From Clostridia bacterium BRH_c25 (lineage in GTDB: Bacteria > Bacillota_A > Clostridia > Lutisporales > Lutisporaceae), in the NCBI GenBank assembly GCA_001515955.1, contig LOES01000182.1, forward strand, positions 1 to 5,660: 5,660 nucleotides of DNA, given 5' to 3'. The notes below the pieces were generated by a model that made no database searches, was not told where the DNA came from, and was given only the letters and a program-made list of their open reading frames with translations. A program made the position numbers and the translations under genes. Shown one piece after another: positions 1 through 5,660 of this stretch. The stretch's first letter is position 1. Each line of letters opens with the position of its first letter.

Positions 1-1
1 C

Positions 2-472
2 AAAGTGGAAAGCACGGCAGACACCACATACATACACAAGGAGCTGATACCGGGAACAGAGCACAGCTACAGAATAAGAGCGGTGAACATAGCGGGAGCG
101 GCACCCTGGAGTGAAGCGATAGTAAAGAGCACAATAAAGCCCACGTACATGATAGAAGCAGAAGCAGGAAAAGAGTACCACATAGCACTGACAGCCATGG
201 GGATGCAGGAATTCGGCGGAAAGAAGCTGGTGCTTAAGTACAACCCTGAAGAAATAGAGATAGCGGACCTGTGTGAAGAGACAAGAGAGCTGGAGCTGGA
301 AAGTGGAAGAATAACCGGGACCGGCATAAAGCTAAGCCACACGGAAGGAAGGATAGAGATAGAAGCAGACAAGTCGATAGCCGCAGGAAAAGCCTGGACG
401 GGAGTATTGAACACCATACTCATAAGGTCCAGGGTGGATGGGCAGATAAGCTTGGATTATATAGTGGAATAA
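2..472 (+). CDS. C-terminal part of an FN3-repeat extracellular protein with a cohesin-like terminal domain (5' partial)
   Basis: The frame is open from the left edge and ends at TAA 470-472. The GTG at 5 is an internal valine codon, not a start. The visible 156 residues begin inside an FN3 repeat: an IPGTEHSYRIRAVN stretch is followed by a WSEAIVKST end, with the Trp codon at 107-109. The His-to-Trp spacing of 15 residues equals that of the repeats in the next gene. After about base 133 a different domain of about 112 residues runs to the stop. It has alternating hydrophobic strands, an LVLKYNPEEIEI core and a GKAWTGVLNTI segment near the end. No catalytic motif is seen. The protein is probably a secreted or surface paralogue of the downstream protein. 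Codon use is unusual: all 19 Ile codons are ATA and T is about 14% of bases. The protein class is well supported; the exact role is unknown. Confidence 0.85.
   Translation, partial: KVESTADTTYIHKELIPGTEHSYRIRAVNIAGAAPWSEAIVKSTIKPTYMIEAEAGKEYHIALTAMGMQEFGGKKLVLKYNPEEIEIADLCEETRELELESGRITGTGIKLSHTEGRIEIEADKSIAAGKAWTGVLNTILIRSRVDGQISLDYIVE
134..469 (+). other. Cohesin-like C-terminal beta-sandwich domain of the upstream protein
   Basis: About 112 residues follow directly on the last FN3 repeat. The pattern resembles cohesin and related carbohydrate-binding beta-sandwich folds: an opening strand pair (KEYHIALTAMGM), then a YNPEEIEIADL strand like the 'YDP..LEV' core of cohesins, then a GRITGTGIKL hairpin, a GRIEIEADKS strand, and a final GKAWTGVLNTILIRSR / GQISLDY pair. 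From memory, similar domains end other clostridial PA14/FN3 secreted proteins, but this could not be checked. The role could be protein-protein attachment or wall association. It is not certain to be a true cohesin that binds a dockerin. Confidence 0.5.
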
Positions 473-495
473 CCTGAAAAATGAATAAGAATGTT

Positions 496-501
496 AGGGG
501 G
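496..501 (+). promoter_or_regulatory. Strong Shine-Dalgarno site, in the 37-base intergenic spacer
   Basis: AGGGGG lies 8 bases before the ATG at 510, which is good Gram-positive spacing. An in-frame TGA sits directly before that ATG (507-509), so translation cannot start further upstream in this frame. The spacer 473-509 shows no inverted repeat with a T-tract and no convincing -35/-10 pair. The two genes therefore probably share a transcript. Confidence 0.8.
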
Positions 502-509
502 ATTATTGA

Positions 510-617
510 ATGAGCAGAATCAGACGTAGTAAAGGGTTATACAGTATTTTAGCATTTGTGCTTATTATCCAGTTGTGCTTTGGCACATTCGGAATGTTTG
601 AAGGTTATGTATTTGCA
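510..617 (+). other. Sec signal peptide (residues 1-36)
   Basis: The N-terminus has a basic n-region (RIRRSK), a hydrophobic core of about 20 residues (LYSILAFVLIIQLCFGTFGM), and a V-F-A / D-N junction that fits signal peptidase I cleavage after Ala36. Cys23 is not in a lipobox, because Leu and not Gly/Ala/Ser precedes it, so a lipoprotein is unlikely. The mature protein then starts with about 71 acidic, low-complexity residues, which look like a flexible linker. Confidence 0.85.
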
Positions 618-3600
618 GATAACCAAGAAAACGGTAATGCCGCAGGAAGCACGCAAGTACCGGGAACTGTTGATGCAATGTCTATAGAAAATGATCCGCT
701 GCCGGAGGGAGAAAGCAATGATATAGAGATCAACAGCGGCATAACGGATGATATTACGGTGACGGAAAGCATTTATGAAGGTATTGTGCCTCAAGAAGTG
801 ATCCGGGTAGAAAGTCAGTCGGGTAATACAGGCAACGGTCTATTGGGTGAGTACTATAATGACATTAACTTCAAAGACCTTGTATTTAGCAGAATCGATC
901 CGGAAATAAACTTTAACTGGGGCTTCAAATCTCCTGATCCGGCTATAGATAATAACAGCTTTTCAGTTAGATGGACAGGTCAGGTACAAGCAGAATATAC
1001 CGGTAAGTATACGTTTTATGCATATGCTGCCAATGGAGTCCGTCTATGGGTAAATGGAAAGCTGATTATAGATGAATGGAGATTCCTGTTCCCTAAAGAG
1101 TATAAAGGAACAATTGAACTGACTGCAGGTGAAAAATACGATATCAGAATGGAATACCAGGGAGCAATAGGTACTGCTAAAGCCGTACTCTCGTGGTCGT
1201 GCAAGGAGCAGATGAAGCAGGTAATACCCCAGGAGCAGCTTTATTGCCTGCCAAAAGCCCCCGAAGGCATTACCGCAGTTCCTTCTATAAGGTCAGTTGT
1301 TTTGAAGTGGAATGAAGCGGCCGGCGCAGAAAGCTATGATATCGGAATCAATAATGAAACAATCAGCGGAGTGAATGCTACGGAATATGTAATTGAAAAT
1401 TTAACCCCTGATACCGGATATACCATCAAAGTCAGGAGTGTAAGCAGCTTTGGAGCAGGCGAATGGAGCAAAGCAATTACAGTAGCAACTCTGGAGGAGC
1501 AAGATGCCGTCCAGGGAAATGGCAACGGATTGAAGGGAGAATATTATGATAATATAATCTTCAAAAAGTTGTTGCTGGAAAGGGTTGATCAGAAGATTGA
1601 CTTTGATTGGGGCAAGGGCACGCCTGATCCCAAAATAAAGAAAAACACCTTCTCCGTAAAATGGACAGGCAAGCTGCTTCCGCAATACACAGCCAAGCAT
1701 ACTATATACCTGTACTCTGATGATGGGGCAAAGCTTTGGATAAACGGGAAAGAGCTTATTGACTATTGGAAGCCCCACAGCTCCAAAGAAGGCTCTGCAG
1801 CCATAGACCTGGTTGCAGGAGAAAAGTGTGATATAAAAATAGAATATTTCAATATAATGGGCGACGCGGAAGTGAAGCTTTACTGGTCCAACCCCTATGA
1901 GGAGAAGACAATCATACCGATGGAACAGCTTTTTACGACTCCGGGAATAACAGAAAACCTGCAAGCTGCTGCTGAGGGTTCAAGGATAACAGTCACATGG
2001 GATAATACACCCGGAGCAGAGGCTTATGAGCTGGAAGTGGATGGAACAACTGTAAACATAGGAATGGAAGCCAGATATGTCCATGACAGCCTGATACCGA
2101 ATTCACAGCATACTTACAGGGTAAGGGCTGTCAATGAAGTGGGCAAGGGTGGCTGGAGTGAGCTTGTCACAAGGACCTCTGCTCCGGGAATACCCTCTAA
2201 TATAGCAATGGAAGAAACCGATAGGACAATTACGGTTACCTGGGATGCAGTGGAGGCTGCCGAAGCCTATGAAATAGAAAGGGACGGAGAAACAGCCGGT
2301 AATGGAAGCAGCACAAGCTATACACACAGCAGCCTTATCCCGAATACCAAACACAAGTATAGAATCAGGTCGGTAAATTCAAATGGTAAAGGGGAATGGA
2401 GCGGGGTATATAGCAAGTATACTCTTCCGGATACTCCGGAAAACTTCACCACAGCGGTTACCAGCAATACCATAACAATAAGTTGGGATGCAGTGCCGGG
2501 AGTGCTGTCTTATGAGATAGAGGCTGACGGTGAAGTTCGGAATACAGGACTGGAGACTAGTTATACCCATGGGGGCTTAAGGCCTAACACAGAGCATACA
2601 TACAGGATAAGGACCATAGGATACGCAGGTGCAGGCTACTGGAGTACTGAAATAAAAGCATCAACCATGCTGGCAGTACCCCGGAATATTACTGCAGAAG
2701 CAACCAGCAGCACCATAACGGTAACCTGGGATTCTGTTGAATATGCACAGTATTATGATTTAGAATCGGACGGTATCATTATTGACAATGGAGGGAGTAC
2801 TGAATTTACACACAGTGCTCTTTCGGCAAATACCGGACACACATACAGGGTAAGAGCCCGTGAGGATCTAGGTGCAGGAGACTGGAGCGAACCGGTGATA
2901 ATAAAGACATTGCTTGAAACTCCTTCAAACCTCAATGCTGAAGCAACGGACAGTTCCATAACAATAAAATGGGATGCGGTTGCCGGTGCTGACAGCTATG
3001 AGGTTGAACTGTCAGGTGTCAGGACAATTAAGGTTTCAGGACCGGAATGTGTAATTGACGGTCTGGACTCAAATACAAGTTACAGCTACAGGGTTATGGC
3101 AAGCTGTGAAGGAAACGAGAGTGAATGGAGCAGTGAGCATAGCATAATCACTCTGCTTGAAGCTCCTTCAAATATCATATTTGAATCCTCAAGCACCATA
3201 ACAGAAGTAAAGTGGGATATGGTTGACGATGCGGACAGGTATGAAATAGAAGTTGACGGGATAGTGCTGGACAACGGTACAAATACCTCTTATACCCATA
3301 ACGGACTGGAGCCGGACAGCCGGCACGAATACAAAATAAGAGCCATCAACAGCAATGGCACAGGCGTCTGGAGCGGGCTGCTGCTTAAGACTACCGCACC
3401 GCATATTCCGGTGAATCTATTTGCAGTATCTACCAGCAGGACAAATACACTAAGCTGGGATATGGTGGAAGAGGCCGGGAGCTATGAAGTGGAAGCAGAC
3501 AGTAAGATTGTAATAAATACTGCAGATACTGCTTTTGTGCATAGGGATATTGATCCCGACAGTGAACACAGCTATAGGGTAAGAGCAGTCAATTCCAACG

Positions 3601-5660
3601 GAAAAGGGGATTGGAGCCTGCCGTTAAGCAAAACAACAGCTCCTCATGTACCTGCAGGAATAACTGCAATTTCCGGTAGTACGGAGATAAAGTTTGTCTG
3701 GGAAGAAGTATATGAGACTGAGGAATATGAAATTGACATAGATGATGTATTATTGACGGATATAACAGAGACTGTCTATTTGTATTCAGAGCTGGCTCCG
3801 AACTCAGAGCACAAATTCAGAATAAGGGCAGTGAATGACAACGGCATAGGGGATTGGAGCGAGCCGGTATATAAATATACTGCACCGGATGTGCCGGGGA
3901 ATATTTCAACAGCTTCGACAAGCACCGGCATTACACTGACCTGGGATGAGGTTGAAGCAGCAGAAGGCTACCAGGTTGAAGTATTGGGTTCACCTGTGGA
4001 CAACGGAAACAGTACGATTTATACGAATGTGGATTTAAACCCGAACACACAGAGGACTTATAGGGTAAGAGCGAAAAACGGAAACGGTCTGGGTGACTGG
4101 AGTGCAATAGTTGCTGAAACTACTTTGACTGATGCGCCTGTGAATCTGAGTATCAGTTCTACAGAGACTTCTATCAGACTCAGATGGGGTGCAGTAGCCG
4201 GAGCGACAGCATATGATGTTGAAGCCGACAGTATACTTTTTGAAGATATTCTGGTCAACGAATATAACATGTCAGGCTTAAGCTCTAATAGTCAGCATAC
4301 CTTCAGAGTAAGATCGAAAAATGGAAATGCCATCGGCGGCTGGAGTTCAGAGATAACCGGAAGCACGCTGACTGCTGTTCCCGTTGTTACGCTGACGGAA
4401 GCCTCTTATAATTCAATAAAAACAGTATGGGAAAGTGTATATGGGGCTTCAGGATATGAAATAGAAATCGATGGATTGATCATTGACTGTGGTACAGACA
4501 ATGAATATATTCATCAGAACTTACTGCCAAATACCAAACATACATACAGAGTAAGGTCAAAGAACGAGTATGGTATAGGCAACTGGAGTGAATTGATTGA
4601 GAAACTGACTTTGCCCGATATTCCGGTGAACCTTGCAGTAGAAACAACAAGCAGCTCGGCAAAGCTGACCTGGGATAAGGTTGGCGGAGCAATAGGATAC
4701 GAGGTGGAAGCAAATGGAGCAGTTCTGAGTGCAGGCATTGAGAATTCATTTATACATGAAAAGCTTACTCCATATACTGAGTATGTATATAGGGTAAGAG
4801 CCAGGAGTGAAGCCGGAGCGGGGAACTGGTCCGGTGAGGTAAGGGTATTCACTCTCATTGGTGTGCCGCAAAACATTAAGACCTTCTCTTCCGGCAATAG
4901 TACCAAGCTGGTATGGGATGAAGTCTATGGTATAACAGAGCATGAGATTGAAGCCGACGGCAGTCTTGTAGAAATCGGACCGGAGGCGGAGTATATACAT
5001 TCTGAGCTTATGCCTAATACCACTCATATATACAGAATAAGAGCCAGGAAGGCTGATAATGCGGGAGACTGGAGCGAGCCTATTTTTGCCGATACTCTGC
5101 TTGCGTCAATAGCAGATATTAAGGCAGTGTCCACAAATACAACAATATCTCTTAACTGGACAACTATTGGAGACGCAGAAAGCTATGATGTTGAAGCGAA
5201 TGGGAATATCACAGCTGGAATCCTGGAACCTAAATATAAACTAGAGGGACTATTGCCGAATACCCCTCATACCTTCAAAATAATGGCAAGGAGTGAAACG
5301 AATACCAGTGACTGGAGTACTTTGATAACAAAATACACCACTCCCGATATACCTGCAAATATTATAGTAGATGCTTCTACTACAACTGTTGCAATATCCT
5401 GGGATGCAGTTGACGGAGCGGTTGGTTATGATATTGAGGCTGGCGGGATAATAATCGACAATGAAATAAAAACCAGCTATACCCATGAAGGGTTAAGCCC
5501 GAATACGCAGCACATCTACAGGCTAAGAGCAAGAAACGAATATGAGGTAAGTGAATGGAGCACCGAGATCATCGGTACTACTGAGCCGGAGCTGGTATTC
5601 AACTGTGCGGAAGACAGTCTGTTCAACTTCGTAATTGCAGCACCTAAAGTGGAGGATGCC
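510..5660 (+). CDS. Large secreted PA14/FN3-repeat surface protein (3' partial, no stop in window)
   Basis: An uninterrupted frame of 1717 codons starts at ATG 510 and is still open at the right edge. The start is fixed by the in-frame TGA just before it, the AGGGGG site and a signal peptide directly after it. Layout in residues: signal peptide 1-36, acidic Asn/Gly/Ser-rich linker 37-107, PA14-1 108-245, FN3-1 about 247-327, PA14-2 338-475, FN3-2 to FN3-16 477-1691, then the start of another domain 1692-1717. No catalytic domain, RGD motif, sortase signal, SLH domain or dockerin is visible, although an anchor could lie beyond the edge. PA14 domains are often carbohydrate-binding in bacterial enzymes and adhesins, and FN3 arrays act as spacers. 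The likely role is an extracellular adhesin or binding protein on a long stalk; this is inferred, and the ligand is unknown. Mature Cys residues are few (231, 246, 440, 847, 866, 1327, 1699). Confidence 0.9.
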   Translation, partial: MSRIRRSKGLYSILAFVLIIQLCFGTFGMFEGYVFADNQENGNAAGSTQVPGTVDAMSIENDPLPEGESNDIEINSGITDDITVTESIYEGIVPQEVIRVESQSGNTGNGLLGEYYNDINFKDLVFSRIDPEINFNWGFKSPDPAIDNNSFSVRWTGQVQAEYTGKYTFYAYAANGVRLWVNGKLIIDEWRFLFPKEYKGTIELTAGEKYDIRMEYQGAIGTAKAVLSWSCKEQMKQVIPQEQLYCLPKAPEGITAVPSIRSVVLKWNEAAGAESYDIGINNETISGVNATEYVIENLTPDTGYTIKVRSVSSFGAGEWSKAITVATLEEQDAVQGNGNGLKGEYYDNIIFKKLLLERVDQKIDFDWGKGTPDPKIKKNTFSVKWTGKLLPQYTAKHTIYLYSDDGAKLWINGKELIDYWKPHSSKEGSAAIDLVAGEKCDIKIEYFNIMGDAEVKLYWSNPYEEKTIIPMEQLFTTPGITENLQAAAEGSRITVTWDNTPGAEAYELEVDGTTVNIGMEARYVHDSLIPNSQHTYRVRAVNEVGKGGWSELVTRTSAPGIPSNIAMEETDRTITVTWDAVEAAEAYEIERDGETAGNGSSTSYTHSSLIPNTKHKYRIRSVNSNGKGEWSGVYSKYTLPDTPENFTTAVTSNTITISWDAVPGVLSYEIEADGEVRNTGLETSYTHGGLRPNTEHTYRIRTIGYAGAGYWSTEIKASTMLAVPRNITAEATSSTITVTWDSVEYAQYYDLESDGIIIDNGGSTEFTHSALSANTGHTYRVRAREDLGAGDWSEPVIIKTLLETPSNLNAEATDSSITIKWDAVAGADSYEVELSGVRTIKVSGPECVIDGLDSNTSYSYRVMASCEGNESEWSSEHSIITLLEAPSNIIFESSSTITEVKWDMVDDADRYEIEVDGIVLDNGTNTSYTHNGLEPDSRHEYKIRAINSNGTGVWSGLLLKTTAPHIPVNLFAVSTSRTNTLSWDMVEEAGSYEVEADSKIVINTADTAFVHRDIDPDSEHSYRVRAVNSNGKGDWSLPLSKTTAPHVPAGITAISGSTEIKFVWEEVYETEEYEIDIDDVLLTDITETVYLYSELAPNSEHKFRIRAVNDNGIGDWSEPVYKYTAPDVPGNISTASTSTGITLTWDEVEAAEGYQVEVLGSPVDNGNSTIYTNVDLNPNTQRTYRVRAKNGNGLGDWSAIVAETTLTDAPVNLSISSTETSIRLRWGAVAGATAYDVEADSILFEDILVNEYNMSGLSSNSQHTFRVRSKNGNAIGGWSSEITGSTLTAVPVVTLTEASYNSIKTVWESVYGASGYEIEIDGLIIDCGTDNEYIHQNLLPNTKHTYRVRSKNEYGIGNWSELIEKLTLPDIPVNLAVETTSSSAKLTWDKVGGAIGYEVEANGAVLSAGIENSFIHEKLTPYTEYVYRVRARSEAGAGNWSGEVRVFTLIGVPQNIKTFSSGNSTKLVWDEVYGITEHEIEADGSLVEIGPEAEYIHSELMPNTTHIYRIRARKADNAGDWSEPIFADTLLASIADIKAVSTNTTISLNWTTIGDAESYDVEANGNITAGILEPKYKLEGLLPNTPHTFKIMARSETNTSDWSTLITKYTTPDIPANIIVDASTTTVAISWDAVDGAVGYDIEAGGIIIDNEIKTSYTHEGLSPNTQHIYRLRARNEYEVSEWSTEIIGTTEPELVFNCAEDSLFNFVIAAPKVEDA
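831..1244 (+). other. PA14 domain 1 (residues 108-245)
   Basis: The family pattern is clear: GLLGEYYND at the start, SFSVRWTGQV, then GKYTFYAYAANGVRLWVNGK, the LTAGEKYDIRMEY strand, and LSWS near the end. PA14 is a beta-barrel fold found in anthrax protective antigen, yeast flocculins and many bacterial glycosidases and adhesins, where it often binds carbohydrate. The usual Asp pair of the 'DDG' loop is replaced here by Ala174-Asn175 (before Gly176), so metal-dependent ligand binding may be weakened or changed. Confidence 0.9.
1248..1490 (+). repeat. FN3 repeat 1, between the two PA14 domains (residues 247-327)
   Basis: A single FN3 repeat has the usual landmarks: APEGITAV start, VVLKWNEA with the strand-B Trp, LTPDTGYTIKVRS, and a GEWSKAITVAT end. 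It links PA14-1 to PA14-2 and is followed by a short linker (LEEQDAVQGN). Its C-terminal Trp (319) is 230 residues before the matching Trp of FN3-2 (549), the same offset as between the two PA14 domains. Confidence 0.85.
1521..1934 (+). other. PA14 domain 2 (residues 338-475)
   Basis: This second PA14 copy aligns to the first without gaps. By hand count, 61 of 123 positions are identical over residues 108-230 versus 338-460. It keeps the canonical YSDDGAKLWINGK loop, with Asp404-Asp405 at 1719-1724, so it is the copy more likely to bind metal and ligand. It begins NGLKGEYYDN, contains FSVKWTGKL, and ends with LYWSNPYEEK and the IIPMEQLF tail. Confidence 0.9.
1938..5582 (+). repeat. Array of fifteen tandem FN3 repeats, each exactly 243 bp (residues 477-1691)
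   Basis: Repeat starts (bases): 1938, 2181, 2424, 2667, 2910, 3153, 3396, 3639, 3882, 4125, 4368, 4611, 4854, 5097, 5340. Each 81-residue unit has a Pro/Asn-led strand A, a W(D/E) at unit position 21, an xYEIE(A/V)DG strand, a SYTHxxLxPNTxHxYRVRA block and a (D/E/G)WS near the end. The last Trp recurs every 81 residues from 549 to 1683 with no insertion or deletion. FN3 units are Ig-like beta-sandwiches that usually serve as extracellular spacers. The repeats have diverged in sequence; only short blocks are shared at DNA level, for example the same 14 bases (TATAGGGTAAGAGC) at 3573, 4059 and 4788. Exact unit edges are my choice and could shift by a few residues. Confidence 0.92.
5583..5660 (+). 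other. Probable start of the shared C-terminal domain (residues 1692-1717, cut by the window edge)
   Basis: After FN3-16 the 81-residue pattern stops and EPELVFNCAEDSLFNFVIAA follows. Placed without gaps against the upstream protein at the same point after its last FN3 repeat (IKPTYMIEAEAGKEYHIALT), the Pro and the alternating hydrophobic strand positions coincide, although identity is low. This suggests the same cohesin-like terminal domain begins here, with the stop codon perhaps about 90 residues beyond the edge. Confidence 0.5.

Noticed and set aside
67..423. 118-codon minus-strand open frame antisense to gene 1
   Set aside because: Its Ser/Ile/Pro-rich translation is a by-product of the T-poor, purine-rich coding strand. 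The plus-strand frame has clear FN3 and terminal-domain content.
405..470. Possible promoter (TTGAAC near 407, TATATA near 458) ahead of the large gene
   Set aside because: The spacing between the two is far beyond 17 bases and no better -35 is present. Both elements lie inside the coding end of gene 1.
481..513. Ten-codon mini-ORF (MNKNVRGIIE) whose TGA overlaps the ATG of the large gene (ATGA)
   Set aside because: It has no Shine-Dalgarno sequence of its own (preceded by CCTGAAAA) and no regulatory signature. Its sequence is mostly the spacer and the ribosome binding site of gene 2. Translational coupling is possible but unsupported.
564..578. Possible lipoprotein signal at Cys23
   Set aside because: The residues before the Cys (Ile-Gln-Leu) do not fit a lipobox, and a good signal peptidase I site exists at Ala36.
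549..5486. Many minus-strand open frames of 60-190 codons
   Set aside because: They lie antisense to the FN3/PA14 gene and recur with the repeat period, as expected for shadows of a repetitive coding sequence. None has a convincing start site or a recognisable domain.
1938..5582. Repeat array as an assembly artefact, or as a DNA-level tandem repeat or CRISPR-like array
   Set aside because: The units are diverged at DNA level with only short shared blocks, the frame is kept throughout, and the period matches a protein domain.

Overview
The window holds parts of two tandem, same-strand genes for large modular extracellular proteins built from fibronectin type III (FN3) repeats. The first gene is cut by the left edge. 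The second runs off the right edge without a stop codon. The moderate GC content, the strong AGGGGG ribosome binding site, the heavy use of AGA/AGG and ATA codons, and the PA14 + FN3 + cohesin-like architecture all suggest a Gram-positive anaerobe of the Clostridia, possibly of the plant-polysaccharide-degrading type. This assignment is an inference; no phylogenetic marker gene is present.

Region 1 (2-472) is the C-terminal end of gene 1. It has the last part of an FN3 repeat (to about 133), then a terminal beta-sandwich domain of about 112 residues with a cohesin-like pattern, then TAA. Its codon use is extreme: all 19 isoleucines are ATA and T makes up only about 14% of the bases. Region 2 (473-509) is a 37-base spacer with a Shine-Dalgarno sequence and no visible terminator or promoter, so the genes are probably co-transcribed.

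Region 3 (510-5660) is gene 2, open for 1717 codons. It has a Sec signal peptide (1-36), an acidic low-complexity linker (37-107), PA14 domain 1 (108-245), FN3-1 (about 247-327), a short linker, PA14 domain 2 (338-475) and then fifteen consecutive FN3 repeats (477-1691). Each of the fifteen is exactly 81 residues (243 bp). The last 26 residues (1692-1717) seem to begin the same terminal domain that ends gene 1. If so, gene 2 probably ends within roughly 100 residues of the right edge, unless more domains follow.

The likely picture is a pair of paralogous secreted or surface proteins. In gene 2 a distal PA14 pair (predicted ligand or carbohydrate binding) would be held out on a long FN3 stalk, and a conserved C-terminal domain would do the attachment or partner binding. 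No catalytic domain, RNA gene, mobile element, CRISPR array or origin is visible.
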